Shown one piece after another: positions 41,833 to 51,174 of a DNA stretch of 64,000 bases (position 1 is its first letter; each line of letters begins with the position of its first letter). This DNA is from Flammeovirgaceae bacterium BBD 1991-12 (GTDB taxonomy: Bacteria > Bacteroidota > Bacteroidia > Cytophagales > Cyclobacteriaceae), in the NCBI GenBank assembly GCA_001657315.1, contig LYSV01000039.1, positions 41,618 to 105,617 of the forward strand, in the 5' to 3' direction. The notes beneath the pieces are model-generated. The model had not been told where the DNA came from. It ran no database searches and was given only the letters and a program-made list of their open reading frames with translations. The translations under genes were made by a program, and so were the position numbers.

Positions 41833-44205
41833 CTATAACCCCCTAAAGCGCAAAATGGCCGGTATGCAATAGGCCACTGCGGCGATCAGCATTACCGCAG
41901 CAAATCCAAGCTCAACGGCCAGCAGAGTGGCTAGCGCCGTGCTGATAACGGAGGCACAGCCGTTGATGCCCCAGCCCCAGGGTATAAGCTCCTGACCATT
42001 GTTGTCGTTCAGCCTTTTAAGGCCGGCAGGAAATGGAAAACCCATGAGTACACTTAACGGAGCCAATATGATCAGCACAAGGCCTGCTTTTTCCCAGCTA
42101 TGGAATGTGATGGTCAGGGCCAGCAGGTATTTTAACAAAAAAACATAAAGGACCAGCAGTCCTCCTATGAGCAGGAAGAGTGATCTTATCTGCTTTTTGC
42201 TCAGTTCATACCGCGATGAAAGGTAGCTCCCGATCCCGGAAAAAAGCAGCAATACCGTGATGACACCTGATGTGGCATAAACGGCATTGCCAAAGTACAG
42301 GATGAAATGCTGGATAAGAACGATCTCCACCAGCATAAAACCTATGCCAATGGCTCCGAAATAGCCAAAGGTCCAACTCCTGTGGCGGCCTTTCCAGCCC
42401 AGCCTGAAAAGAGGGGCGATAATCAGGATCGCAGAAAGTAAAATGATCTGGATCAGGGTGATGATGAGCATAAGATACCCGAGTTCGAGAAAGGGGAGTG
42501 TGCCTTTGCCAAAGATCTTGCTAAGGTCAGGGATGGTTTTCCAACGTAGGAATTGAGAAAAATATGGCCGGTTGTCCGTGGCGGGTGTGATGTTGAATGA
42601 ATAGTCATGATAAAAATTCGATGGCCGTTGGGTCAGGAGCGCATCCACATACTCGAAGAACTTTCCGTCCTGCATAACATTATGTTCTTCTCTTTCACCA
42701 CTTCTGATATCCGGTAATAGTACGGGGTCGAAAAGCAGCTCTTCACAAAAGGAACGGGTATTTTGTAGTTGTTCAGCGGTAAAGGTGCTTCTCTTGTATA
42801 AAAAGGTGATGGTACCCCAGCTTCGGATCGCTATGATGTGGCGCCTGGGATCTTCTCCATTTTCCTTCACGACTTCCACCAGGGTAGCAAGGATCTTTAG
42901 CGGACCCCTGACCGGGTAGTCCATCCAGCAACTCACACTGAGCATGCCTTTGTCCCCAAGCCGGTCCCGCATGTTCCTGAAAGATTCTCTGGTAAGAAGG
43001 TATTCTTCATGCAGTGCCTTTAATCCGGATGAACCACCAAAGGCATCGACCATGGGCAGGGTGATCAGGTCATAGCTATGCCTGTCCTGCATAAGAAAGG
43101 TGCGGGCGGATCGCCGTAGGGTTATGAGGTTTGAGGATGCAGGTGTGAGTCGCTCAAAGTCAGGCAGGTGATCTTCTGTCATTTGTAATGCGCCGGCATT
43201 GGGTTCAACGGCCGTTACTTCTTCTGCTCCATGAGCAAAGGCGTGGGCTACTTCCATCCCCGTACCCGAGTTGAGCACCAGTACTTTCGTGGGTGTGCCC
43301 ACGTGAAACGGCAACGCACCTGTGGTATAGTTGAGCACCCCCTCTGCTGAGAAATCTTCAGGCCCGGGGATCACGCCGAACCAATTCCCATTGTTGAATA
43401 TGGCCGTTCTCTCGGGAATCACACCTTTATACGCAAGACTGAGCCCCGGAGCATACCGGAATGCCGGCGAAGTAACGCTTTGCATCAGTCCGTACGGGCT
43501 ACTGGTCTCACGCTCAATGTGGGCATCCGGTAGGTTAAGTGTGGTTTCAATGCTTTTGTACTGAGACAGGAACAGTTCCGGTGGAAAGAAGAGGTAATAG
43601 ACTACAGACAGGCTGGTGAGCACGGTATAAAGAAATACCGATATTTTCAATCCTTTTTGGATCATCAAAATGCCGGCTGCAATCGCCAGCAGGGCGTTCA
43701 GGGCAGGAAGCTGGGAAGGGAAGTAGGTCCAGCTAAAAAGAATGGACAAAGCTCCGCCCATGGCCGATCCCGCCAGGTTCGCGAAGTATACCTTTCCGAT
43801 TTCCTCTACTTTTTCAATAAAAATGAGCCCGATGGCCAGGGCTCCGGTAAAAAAGGGGATGAAGTAAAGCATATAGGATGCTGCCAGCTTGCCGGTCTCC
43901 GTATATTCAGTGAACAACAAATATGAATCAAACCGGAAGGGGGTACTCTGCGAAAGGGGTAACACCATGGCCATACCAAATCCGGAGATGATCATAAGGT
44001 TGGGAACGAGCCCTGCATACCATTTGAGTAACCTTTTTCTGAACAGCGCAATCACTGTACCCGCGGCACCAAATCCCAGCAGTGCCACTGACAAAACCAT
44101 GTAGGCAAAATGATACCACTGAACGATGGAAAGTATCTGTATAAGGGCCAGCTGAAAACCGATGATAGAAGCAGAAATGAAGCCGAGTGCGAGATAGGTC
44201 CTCAT
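41833..44205 (-). CDS. Membrane-bound spermidine-synthase-like protein
   Basis: 790 residues. About six N-terminal transmembrane helices (IIGFQLALIQILSIVQW, GFGAAGTVIALF, FAGLALCV-like segments) precede a soluble Rossmann methyltransferase/aminopropyltransferase-type domain (LVLNSGTGMEVAHAFAHGAE, VTAVEPNAGALQMTEDHLP, SYDLITLPMVDAFGGSSGLK). Six or seven more helices follow (LGYLMLIITLIQIILLSAIL, FLLIGGLLVLYVFLLKYLLA). This layout is known from fused spermidine-synthase-like membrane proteins; whether they make polyamines is unclear because substrate residues are not all evident. It follows the isoaspartyl methyltransferase gene by 7 bases, same strand. Confidence 0.78.
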   Translation of the reverse strand: MRTYLALGFISASIIGFQLALIQILSIVQWYHFAYMVLSVALLGFGAAGTVIALFRKRLLKWYAGLVPNLMIISGFGMAMVLPLSQSTPFRFDSYLLFTEYTETGKLAASYMLYFIPFFTGALAIGLIFIEKVEEIGKVYFANLAGSAMGGALSILFSWTYFPSQLPALNALLAIAAGILMIQKGLKISVFLYTVLTSLSVVYYLFFPPELFLSQYKSIETTLNLPDAHIERETSSPYGLMQSVTSPAFRYAPGLSLAYKGVIPERTAIFNNGNWFGVIPGPEDFSAEGVLNYTTGALPFHVGTPTKVLVLNSGTGMEVAHAFAHGAEEVTAVEPNAGALQMTEDHLPDFERLTPASSNLITLRRSARTFLMQDRHSYDLITLPMVDAFGGSSGLKALHEEYLLTRESFRNMRDRLGDKGMLSVSCWMDYPVRGPLKILATLVEVVKENGEDPRRHIIAIRSWGTITFLYKRSTFTAEQLQNTRSFCEELLFDPVLLPDIRSGEREEHNVMQDGKFFEYVDALLTQRPSNFYHDYSFNITPATDNRPYFSQFLRWKTIPDLSKIFGKGTLPFLELGYLMLIITLIQIILLSAILIIAPLFRLGWKGRHRSWTFGYFGAIGIGFMLVEIVLIQHFILYFGNAVYATSGVITVLLLFSGIGSYLSSRYELSKKQIRSLFLLIGGLLVLYVFLLKYLLALTITFHSWEKAGLVLIILAPLSVLMGFPFPAGLKRLNDNNGQELIPWGWGINGCASVISTALATLLAVELGFAAVMLIAAVAYCIPAILRFRGL

Positions 44206-44212
44206 GGATTTG

Positions 44213-44920
44213 CTAATGGCCTTTGGTGAATGGAACGAACATCACGGGAAAAAGTGTTTTGGTCCTGATCTTTCCATCCTTTTTTTCCACAAGCATAAGA
44301 TTTTGAACCCTGAAGGGGGATCCTACGGGAATGATCATTTTCCCGTTTTCCTTAAGCTGACTGATCAGCGGGGGAGGTATATACTCGGGGGCCGCCGTTA
44401 CGATGATGGCGTCATATGGAGCGTGCTCCTCCCAGCCAAAGTAGCCATCTGCACTGGTGCTGGTGATGTTGCTGTAGCCCAGGTCCTCGAACAGTGTCGA
44501 TGCCCGGTCATGCAACTCTTCCACTATCTCCACAGAATATACCTGTTGCACTATTTCGGCAAGTACAGCTGCCTGGTAACCGGATCCGGTACCTATTTCC
44601 AGCACTTTGAAGTCATCCTCAGGCTGAACCACTTCCGTCATAAAGGCAACTATGTACGGTTGTGAAATGGTCTGACCATATCCAATGGGCAAAGGTCGGT
44701 CTTCATAGGCATATTCCACCTGATCAGCAGGAACGAACCTATGCCTCGGGACTGTTTTCAGAGCATCAAGAGTAGCCTGGTCACGTACACCACGTTGCTC
44801 GATCTGCTGGCGGACCATGTCTGCCCGGCGTTTGGCAAAAGTATCCTCGTCCTGTGGGTACAGGCCTGTTACAAGAACACTGAAAAGAAATAGTGCCGGT
44901 CTCATGATCGCCTGTTCCAT
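44213..44920 (-). CDS. pcm: Protein-L-isoaspartate O-methyltransferase with signal peptide
   Basis: 235 residues; the second ATG at 44905 (MRPALFLFSVLVTGLYPQ) gives a better signal peptide. The body is a standard Pcm domain: MVRQQIEQRGVRDQATLDAL, VPRHRFVP, YGQTISQPYIVAFMTE, and SAM motif LEIGTGSGYQAAVLAEI with VYSVEIVEEL. Pcm repairs isoaspartyl residues in damaged proteins; the signal peptide suggests action in the periplasm. Cytoplasmic Pcm is more usual, but secreted versions occur in Bacteroidota. It forms an operon with the membrane spermidine-synthase-like gene (7 bases apart). Confidence 0.88.
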   Translation of the reverse strand: MEQAIMRPALFLFSVLVTGLYPQDEDTFAKRRADMVRQQIEQRGVRDQATLDALKTVPRHRFVPADQVEYAYEDRPLPIGYGQTISQPYIVAFMTEVVQPEDDFKVLEIGTGSGYQAAVLAEIVQQVYSVEIVEELHDRASTLFEDLGYSNITSTSADGYFGWEEHAPYDAIIVTAAPEYIPPPLISQLKENGKMIIPVGSPFRVQNLMLVEKKDGKIRTKTLFPVMFVPFTKGH

Positions 44921-45101
44921 AACGGTTCCGAATGCAGCTCTGCAAAGCTACAATATAGTAGCATGGTTTCTCAGCGAAAATGACCGGAGTCAATTTTAAA
45001 ATTGACCTGTAGGGGTATGCGGTTCCGGCAGCGGTGCCCGGATGCTTAAACCGGAAGTCAGAAGCCGGAATGCATGGGTTGTTTCCGGCTTCCCTGGTGA
45101 C

Positions 45102-45659
45102 TTAGTAGTTTCTCTTATACAACAGCACGTCCTTGATCAGGCTTTTGCCAAAGGCATAGGACAGCCCCTTGTTAACATAGGATTTGGAAGGGTCTTTGGA
45201 GAAGAAAGAGACCGAGTTGGGTACGTTGATCCCCCATGAGCCGGAGGGCTGAAGCTCGCCGGGTACAATAAGAACCATGTGACCTTCTCCTGAGCTATTG
45301 GTATAAATGGCCAGCGCAGCCTTTTTGTCATTGGCCAATTGCTGTGCCTCTGCCAGCGTATTGGGCTCATAAGCGTGTCCGAGAAGGGTCCACTTTGAAT
45401 TGTTCTTCAGAAATTCCGAGATCTCACCAACGGACATGTATCTGCCATCCTCATTCGTGTAAAAGTCATTGAGATTATATACCGTTTTCAGTGATTTGCC
45501 GGGAAACTGGCGACAGGGGAGACCGCTGTCTGCGCCTTCACAGTTTTTGAATTCTTCCAGTGAATTGTTAAGGTCGGAGGTCCAGTTTCTATTGAGGTTT
45601 TGCCCGTAGGACGTAATACTTACTAATAATACAAATAAAACAGGGATTTGGATTTTCAT
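45102..45659 (-). CDS. Secreted protein, candidate papain-like amidase
   Basis: 185 residues with a signal peptide (MKIQIPVLFVLLVSITSYG, cleaved near QNLNRNW). A Cys in the first third (GLPCRQF) and a His followed by hydrophobic residues (SGEGHMVLIVPGELQPSG) would be in the right order for a papain-like Cys-His catalytic pair, and ANDKKAALAIYTNSSGEGH fits the His strand. Some bacterial peptidoglycan amidases look like this, but no family was firmly recognised. Alone on its strand. Confidence 0.55.
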   Translation of the reverse strand: MKIQIPVLFVLLVSITSYGQNLNRNWTSDLNNSLEEFKNCEGADSGLPCRQFPGKSLKTVYNLNDFYTNEDGRYMSVGEISEFLKNNSKWTLLGHAYEPNTLAEAQQLANDKKAALAIYTNSSGEGHMVLIVPGELQPSGSWGINVPNSVSFFSKDPSKSYVNKGLSYAFGKSLIKDVLLYKRNY

Positions 45660-45974
45660 AAAAGCCAGAGTTAAATGAATCAGCTAATCAGCAAACTTAC
45701 CGAGAATGCCAGATTGAAAAATTCCCGTTTATTCAGAATATTACATATGTAAGTAAAACCGCTAATAGTGCATAAATTGTGTGTGTGCACGAGCCCGGAA
45801 AAATCCAATTTGCTGACTTTCAGGATGTTGTTTTATTGGTTCATCCTCTCATGCTTTGTAATGCAATAATGACCGTGATATCAATCAGATATATGAAGGA
45901 TTTTCATAATATGAATAAAATCAATTCATGGAATTCATTTAACATGAGGGAGCCGGTGACCGTTGCAGTTAGAT
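45660..45974. other. Intergenic region without recognised features
   Basis: AT-rich and without a convincing gene; a 96-codon frame here is in a different frame of the following protease gene and lacks any signal or domain. No terminator or promoter box stands out. Confidence 0.4.
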
Positions 45975-46463
45975 ATGCATGTCTTCCTGGTCAATCGGTC
46001 GCTGTCATTTGTTTTCTTCACCGTGACATGGTTATCAGGATCCGGCGGCTTTACAGGACCGGTTCATGAGATCCCGTTCACTATCCATGAGAATATTATT
46101 TTTATAACGCTTGATGTAAATGGCGCTCCGGCCACATTTATTGTAGATACCGGAGCTACAGTTTCCCTGCTGGATATGGAGCAGGCAGAGGCATATCACT
46201 TTACCTGCCATGAAAGCCAGGGCAAGGGCAGGATCAACGGCCTGGCCGGAGTTAATGCTCTCATGATGGCTTCCGGTATACGGGTAAGACATGAGGGTGT
46301 CAAAATTAAAGGTATTAAGTTTTATGTCTGCAATATTGATTCCCTTCATGAGTTTTTGGAAAAAAGAGATATTCATATACTGGGGATTATAGGGGCGGAT
46401 TTTTTGATCAGGCGTAACGCCGTGATCGACTATGAGAGAAAGGCACTCCTGCTGAAGTTTTAA
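45975..46463 (+). CDS. Retropepsin-like aspartyl protease, membrane-anchored
   Basis: 162 residues from the ATG at 45975 (an upstream TTG adds four). The N-terminal segment (SLSFVFFTVTWLSGSGGF) is a signal or anchor. The catalytic motif is FIVDTGATVSLLD, preceded by ITLDVNGAPA; HILGIIGADFLIRRNAVIDY forms the second conserved part of the single-domain retropepsin-like family found in bacteria (activity usually needs a dimer). Substrate unknown. Confidence 0.82.
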   Translation: MHVFLVNRSLSFVFFTVTWLSGSGGFTGPVHEIPFTIHENIIFITLDVNGAPATFIVDTGATVSLLDMEQAEAYHFTCHESQGKGRINGLAGVNALMMASGIRVRHEGVKIKGIKFYVCNIDSLHEFLEKRDIHILGIIGADFLIRRNAVIDYERKALLLKF

Positions 46464-46522
46464 TGATCTTTTCTTTTTTACCCTTCAGGTTATAGTCTTC
46501 TTTTCAAATTGATGACCAATCA

Positions 46523-47035
46523 TTGAAAATACAAGGCAAATACGTTAATTTAAAGAAGGTGAAAAAAAGAACACTGGTGAACGAAGAAAACGACAAAAAG
46601 TACATAAAGCTTCTTGACAGGCAAATCGATAAACTATTGGACAGTGACTTTGACCTGGATGCATGGAAGAGCTCGACCATCTATATTCTCACACTCATCT
46701 TCGGATCAGATGACCCAAAGATCAGGGAGGTGAATGATCTGAAAATAGATTACAGCAGCTGGGCGCTACGGGACTCAAGGTCGGACTATAAGCCTATAGA
46801 AACCTGCAAGAAAAAGGGCAGGGAGATACTGGAGATTGCCAGGGATGAAATTGAACTGTTTGGTATTCCGCAACCGGATAGTAACGGACCTTTGAAGGAG
46901 GTGCTTACCGAAGAGGCGTATCATGAATTTATGGCAGAGAATAGCACTGATGAGATCAAAAGAGGGATCCTGAAGTCCCTGAAAAAGGATCAGTTGCTGG
47001 AGCTATTGCTGAAAATGGTCCAGGGGAATGGTTAA
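46523..47035 (+). CDS. Conserved helical protein, unknown function
   Basis: 170 residues from a TTG at 46523; an ATG does not occur early enough. Helical and charged (LLDRQIDKLLDSDFDLDAWK, IYILTLIFGSDDPKIREV, YSSWALRDSRSDYKPIETCK, GREILEIARDEIELFG). The middle matches a widespread family of unknown function with the FDLDAWK and SSWALRD elements. It follows the aspartyl protease gene by 59 bases on the same strand. Confidence 0.6.
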   Translation: MKIQGKYVNLKKVKKRTLVNEENDKKYIKLLDRQIDKLLDSDFDLDAWKSSTIYILTLIFGSDDPKIREVNDLKIDYSSWALRDSRSDYKPIETCKKKGREILEIARDEIELFGIPQPDSNGPLKEVLTEEAYHEFMAENSTDEIKRGILKSLKKDQLLELLLKMVQGNG

Positions 47036-47112
47036 TGGGGCTAAAAGTTATTGGTTACTGGGTTATTAGGATACCTTAGTAACTCAATAACCATTAACCA
47101 TTAACTGAGTAA
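47036..47112. repeat. Quasi-palindromic GGTTA/TAACC spacer
   Basis: TTGGTTACTGGGTTATTAGG on the left is roughly complementary to AACTCAATAACCATTAACC on the right. It lies between convergent genes, like the spacer at 41732 and the hairpin at 49234. Confidence 0.35.
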
Positions 47113-47538
47113 CTAATTATCCCTTAGCCAGTCATAGGCACCTTCCTCATCAAGAAATACTTCCAGCCGGGCACCGATCTCCTGAAACTTTTTCTCCGAC
47201 GAACTCTTGAATTTCTCCATGGGGTAATCCGCAAAGAAATCAGGTCCGAGGATCACAGCGTGAACCCTGACTCCTGCATCATGAAAAAGCATGCGGTCCC
47301 ATTCCTGGGTAAGCCATTTTTCGTCTTCCTCCGAGAGCTCGCCCAGCAATTCCGTGTCCGCCAGCCATTTCAGGTTAGGGTACGCTGGTTTCAGTTTTTT
47401 GTATTCATCCAGTATGGCTACGAGACACTTCCTGAACTGTCCTTCAGGTGGTGCTCCCTGCCAGCGATGTTTCAGAACAGGTATGCTTTCGTCCAGCACA
47501 CATGTCACGTGCTGGTTTTCAAATACTTTCCGGGCCAT
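47113..47538 (-). CDS. STAS/SpoIIAA-like protein, unknown function
   Basis: 141 residues from the ATG at 47538 (a TTG three codons earlier is also in frame). The pattern VTCVLDESIPVLKHRWQGAP, FRKCLVAILDEYKKL, YPNLKWLADTELLGELSEED resembles a Bacteroidota family related to the STAS fold, common next to signalling genes. It lacks a signal peptide and has no recognisable phosphorylation site. Probably a signalling accessory; this is inferred. Confidence 0.6.
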   Translation of the reverse strand: MARKVFENQHVTCVLDESIPVLKHRWQGAPPEGQFRKCLVAILDEYKKLKPAYPNLKWLADTELLGELSEEDEKWLTQEWDRMLFHDAGVRVHAVILGPDFFADYPMEKFKSSSEKKFQEIGARLEVFLDEEGAYDWLRDN

Positions 47539-47690
47539 ATCCAGCAATGTTTTGGATCTGATATTTAATCCGGCAAATCACTTAAAAGTTACCGATTAAA
47601 TCAGGGTATGTCAAGAATTTAATTTCAAATACCTGATAAGGCGGTCTGCTATTGCAATGGAAGGATACCCCGGTCACATTGTACTCCTCA

Positions 47691-49103
47691 TCAACCTGGG
47701 TTTGAACCTACCACCTCATTCATTTTTTCTTCCCTGACCATTCTTAGCTCATTTTCCAATTGCTCCAGCCTGGCGATATACTCCTTTTCCTTTCTGTTCA
47801 TTTCTTCGTGGGTAGCCTGAAGCTCTTCCATGTTCTGACGCATTTCCTCTTCCTGTGATTTCATCTCTTCCGCCTGTTGCTGGGTCTCCTGCAGCAGCAG
47901 TTTTGTACGGGTGTTGATACGGTTCATCCCAATAAATGACGCTACGTTCTCTCCCAGGTTTTGCAAAAATTCTATTGTATGGGGCTCGAAGTCATTAAAA
48001 GAAGCTATTTCAAAAAAGCCTTCTACTTCTTCATTGACCATAAGGGGTACGATAAGAATGGCCTTTGGCAATGCTTCGCCCAGGCCGGAGGTGATCGTCA
48101 CGTAATTATCCGGCACTTCGGTCAGATGTATTACGTCTTTTTCATGATAAGCCTGCCCAATAAGTCCCTGGCCGGGGCTAATGCTTTTTTCAAGATGTTT
48201 TTTACGGCTGTATGCATAGCAGGCCTGCATATCAATGGAGATATTCTTGTCATCGGTCCTGTTCACCAGGAACAGGGCGCTCTGGTTAGCTTCTATGTAT
48301 TCCGTGACACCGGAAATAAGCTGATCAAACAGGCTGTCACTATCATCATTGCTTCGTAGCAGATTGCCAAACCGGGCCAGCCCGGCAGATGCCCAGTTGC
48401 GTTTGTTCTCCTCCGCCTGATTTTCCTCTACTTTTTTGAGATTTTCCCGCAGGGTTTCTTCAGACTTCTCTAACTCTTCATTACGGGCATCCATTTGCTT
48501 TAGCAAAGCCTCCTGCTCCCTATTGGCCCGGTAATTATTATAGGACATATACAGGATACTACCGCAGGCCACCATGATGGCTGTAGCAATGGCGATGTTA
48601 AAGACATAACCATCCCTCACTATGGTGATGTCAATCTCCTTTTCAAACATGACGTTCAGGTCTTTTGTGAAGAATGTTGTCGAGACCATAACAAAAAGAC
48701 CTGATATAATAAGGTAGACCTTGTCAGATACATCAAAAAGAATAAAAGGCACTACGGCAAAGCCTATCTGAATGGCAAAAATAGGAGCCAGTGGTAATTC
48801 TGCTGCCGGCGCAAGATAAGAACCGTATATGGCAGTGAGTGTAAAAGGTATCAGACCCAGTATAAATCGCCCAACGTAGTGAAAACCCAGTGCATTGATG
48901 CCAATGGTGCTCACGCATAATGCGAGACCTGCAAAGGGCAGATAGGCGATCTCTTCAAAATGGATCAGTGAAATAGTTCCGAACGGACCGGCTACACCGA
49001 AGGCGATGATCAGTGCCAGACCATTGGCCAATGAAATTTTCTTGGCCAGTATCCTGGGGGTGTCTTCATGTATTCCTGCATTTAAAATTCCTGTGATCTT
49101 CAT
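47691..49103 (-). CDS. GAF-domain signalling protein with membrane N-terminus
   Basis: 470 residues; AGGAG lies 8 bases before the ATG. Six or so transmembrane helices in residues ~20-190 (LALIIAFGVAGPFGTISLI, FIFGLIPF-like, VVPFILFDVSDKVYLIISGL). A coiled coil follows, then a GAF domain at ~245-400 (LISGVTEYIEANQSALFLVN, GLIGQAYHEKDVIHLTEVP, ILIVPLMVNEEVEGFFEIAS). A long C-terminal coiled coil ends the protein (EEMRQNMEELQATHEEM). No kinase or output domain is present, so it likely passes signals through a partner. Confidence 0.82.
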   Translation of the reverse strand: MKITGILNAGIHEDTPRILAKKISLANGLALIIAFGVAGPFGTISLIHFEEIAYLPFAGLALCVSTIGINALGFHYVGRFILGLIPFTLTAIYGSYLAPAAELPLAPIFAIQIGFAVVPFILFDVSDKVYLIISGLFVMVSTTFFTKDLNVMFEKEIDITIVRDGYVFNIAIATAIMVACGSILYMSYNNYRANREQEALLKQMDARNEELEKSEETLRENLKKVEENQAEENKRNWASAGLARFGNLLRSNDDSDSLFDQLISGVTEYIEANQSALFLVNRTDDKNISIDMQACYAYSRKKHLEKSISPGQGLIGQAYHEKDVIHLTEVPDNYVTITSGLGEALPKAILIVPLMVNEEVEGFFEIASFNDFEPHTIEFLQNLGENVASFIGMNRINTRTKLLLQETQQQAEEMKSQEEEMRQNMEELQATHEEMNRKEKEYIARLEQLENELRMVREEKMNEVVGSNPG

Positions 49104-49233
49104 ATCTCCTGTATTTTTCTATAGTACAAAAGACGAAAATCCAGGGGTTTGAAAACATCGGCTTTTTTTGTGGTTTTTTATCGGTTATTTTACCTAATCC
49201 TATGCCATTTATACAAAACAATAATTTGTGATT

Positions 49234-49267
49234 GTTATCAGTGAATGGTGAACCATTAACCGATAAC
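49234..49267. promoter_or_regulatory. Two-part hairpin between signalling genes
   Basis: GTTATC-agtg-AATGGT-ga-ACCATT-aacc-GATAAC: two perfect 6-bp stems with a symmetrical internal loop. It could act as a terminator for the upstream LytTR gene. It resembles the GGTTA-type spacers elsewhere in the window. Confidence 0.4.
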
Positions 49268-49380
49268 TATGAACCTCTCGATTTGATTTTCTGCCACCAC
49301 CATGGTATTGGTACTATTGGTGACAAAATCTAAATTGCAAAATACCAATAACTTAATCCACTCAATAACCAGCAACCAAA

Positions 49381-50487
49381 TTAACTATTGAGCCAGGTCT
49401 TAAACTCCGCCACCTTGTTCTTGCTGATCAGGATCTGCTCCGGAGCCTCCGGTTCTATGGCTATTTTGAGCTGATTGTTACCAAACCGGTAGATCTTGTC
49501 AATGGAACGGATGGAGATAATGAATTGCCGGTTGGCCCGGAAAAATTCAGCTTTGTTCAATTGAGAGAGGATATCATCCAGGCTGTTGTTACTGTTGAAT
49601 ACCTGACCGTCCAGACAGTGGATATAAGTGAGTGAATGCCGGGTATGAAAAAATGCAACGTCAGTCACCTGCACCGGCACCAGCTGATCACGGTAATAGG
49701 TAAGGATCCTTTTCTGGTTGCATTCACAGGCGTCCTCCGGTCTTGTGTGCAGCTCCTCTATCTTTCTTTTATGGGAGGTAAGATCGGCGTTCAGCATAGA
49801 GAGCGCTTTTACATCCTCCATGAGCTCGTCTTTTTCCGATTCTATCTTTTTTTCATACTTGCTGCCTACCCAGCGTACCACTACAAAAGACAAAAGAATA
49901 ATGATCATCGCCGAAAGTGCATGAATGAGAATGAAGTTCACGGCGAGGTTGTTGAGCTGCTTTTCCACAATGGCTATATTGGCATGCGCGGCCACCATCC
50001 AGTCTGTTTTTTGCACAGGATATACGTAGATGATCTCGGAATCCCTTTCCACAGCGGTAAAGGAGCGCCGTCCTCCGTCCTGTCGGCCCGTTTGGAGCAT
50101 GGAGCGGAAGTTTACCAGCTGCGCATTTTTCATTACATCTACTTCGGAATTGTTAAAGGTGATCACCTGACCGATCCGCCGGGGGTCCGGATGGCAGATC
50201 TCAATACCGGAAGTATTGTACATACAAATAAAGCCGGCCTGCATATCTGTGTTTTCAATACTGGCCTGGAGATTACGCGCCACTTTTTCCTTGGATTCTC
50301 CATCTTCCAGTTGCCGTTCCAGCAACCGCGCCACTTCACGCGCTTCCCTTTTGCTGGATTCCAGCTGTACCTTCAAATACCTGTTTTTGCTAACGGAAAA
50401 AAGATAATGACCACTCACTCCACAAATGGTGATCACAATTAAAGTCAATCCTGTCAACGTAAATAAGTATAAATGATCTTTTTTCAT
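49381..50487 (-). CDS. Membrane sensor with Cache-like domain and LytTR output
   Basis: 368 residues from the ATG at 50487 (an upstream start at 50529 would add 14). Two transmembrane helices bracket a periplasmic sensor of ~150 residues (GFICMYNTSGIEICHPDP, SFTAVERDSEIIYVYPVQKT, WMVAAHANIAIVEKQL), a single-Cache-like fold. After the second helix (LIHALSAMIIILLSFVVVRW) a coiled coil leads to a C-terminal LytTR DNA-binding domain (DVAFFHTRHSLTYIHCLDGQ, FFRANRQFIISIRSIDKI, ILISKNKVAEFKTWL). Membrane-bound LytTR sensors of this type regulate genes directly without phosphorylation. Confidence 0.85.
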   Translation of the reverse strand: MKKDHLYLFTLTGLTLIVITICGVSGHYLFSVSKNRYLKVQLESSKREAREVARLLERQLEDGESKEKVARNLQASIENTDMQAGFICMYNTSGIEICHPDPRRIGQVITFNNSEVDVMKNAQLVNFRSMLQTGRQDGGRRSFTAVERDSEIIYVYPVQKTDWMVAAHANIAIVEKQLNNLAVNFILIHALSAMIIILLSFVVVRWVGSKYEKKIESEKDELMEDVKALSMLNADLTSHKRKIEELHTRPEDACECNQKRILTYYRDQLVPVQVTDVAFFHTRHSLTYIHCLDGQVFNSNNSLDDILSQLNKAEFFRANRQFIISIRSIDKIYRFGNNQLKIAIEPEAPEQILISKNKVAEFKTWLNS

Positions 50488-50583
50488 TTTTACCGTTATT
50501 CTTTTCTTGCTTGCAGTACGAACTTCCAAAGGATGACGGTTGCCCGAGGCACGAATGAAAGTGACGAAAAGTTTTCGTAGACT

Positions 50584-51168
50584 TTAGAGGTGTTTTACCA
50601 TCCTGATTGCCGGGGCCTCTATGTGATTTGGAAAAGGGACATTTATTCTTTCCACTGCCCTAAAACCATTGGCACGATAAAGTGGCTCCCCGTTAAGTGT
50701 AGCCAGCAGCTCCAGTTTTTTGAATCCTGCCTGCTTTGCCTCCCGGCATGAGAGCTTAAGGATCTCACTGGCTATACCACGCCTTTTCCAGTCGGGGTGA
50801 ACGAAATTAGCACGGATCTTCGCCGCTTCTGTTTTGGGATTGAGAAAATACACATCCTTGTTTCCATTTTCACCCGGCAGCAGACTACGCTTGCACCAGC
50901 CTCCGCATCCCACAATTCGGCCTAAAGCTTCTGCCACAAGGTATGTGCGGTCGGCAATCAGTATTTCCAGATCATATTTCAATACATGCCGGATGGTGGC
51001 CATGATCTCCTCATGGCTATAGTGTCCTGACGACAACTTGAGAAATGATCGTGTGATCAGTTGACGAAGCTCCATTAGGTCGTTGGTCGCGGCGTGGCGG
51101 AAGTACAGATCTACAGTTTCCTTGCCACTTAGGAGGATCGTCTTTGTTGCTATCATCTTGTCTTCCAT
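50584..51168 (-). CDS. GNAT-family N-acetyltransferase
   Basis: 194 residues; the ATG four codons on is an alternative start. GNAT motifs: LVAEALGRIVGCGGW for motif C/D, IRANFVHPDWKRRGIASEIL for the acetyl-CoA loop (RRGIAS), ELLATLNGEPLYRANGF for motif B. The substrate is unknown. It starts six bases after the stop of the sodium transporter gene on the same strand, so both are likely co-transcribed. Confidence 0.85.
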   Translation of the reverse strand: MEDKMIATKTILLSGKETVDLYFRHAATNDLMELRQLITRSFLKLSSGHYSHEEIMATIRHVLKYDLEILIADRTYLVAEALGRIVGCGGWCKRSLLPGENGNKDVYFLNPKTEAAKIRANFVHPDWKRRGIASEILKLSCREAKQAGFKKLELLATLNGEPLYRANGFRAVERINVPFPNHIEAPAIRMVKHL

Positions 51169-51174
51169 ATTTTC

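Noticed and set aside
45779..46069. 96-codon frame before the aspartyl protease
   Set aside because: Overlaps the signal segment of the protease in another frame and has no recognisable feature.
49636..50442. 268-codon plus-strand frame
   Set aside because: Antisense shadow of the membrane LytTR gene.
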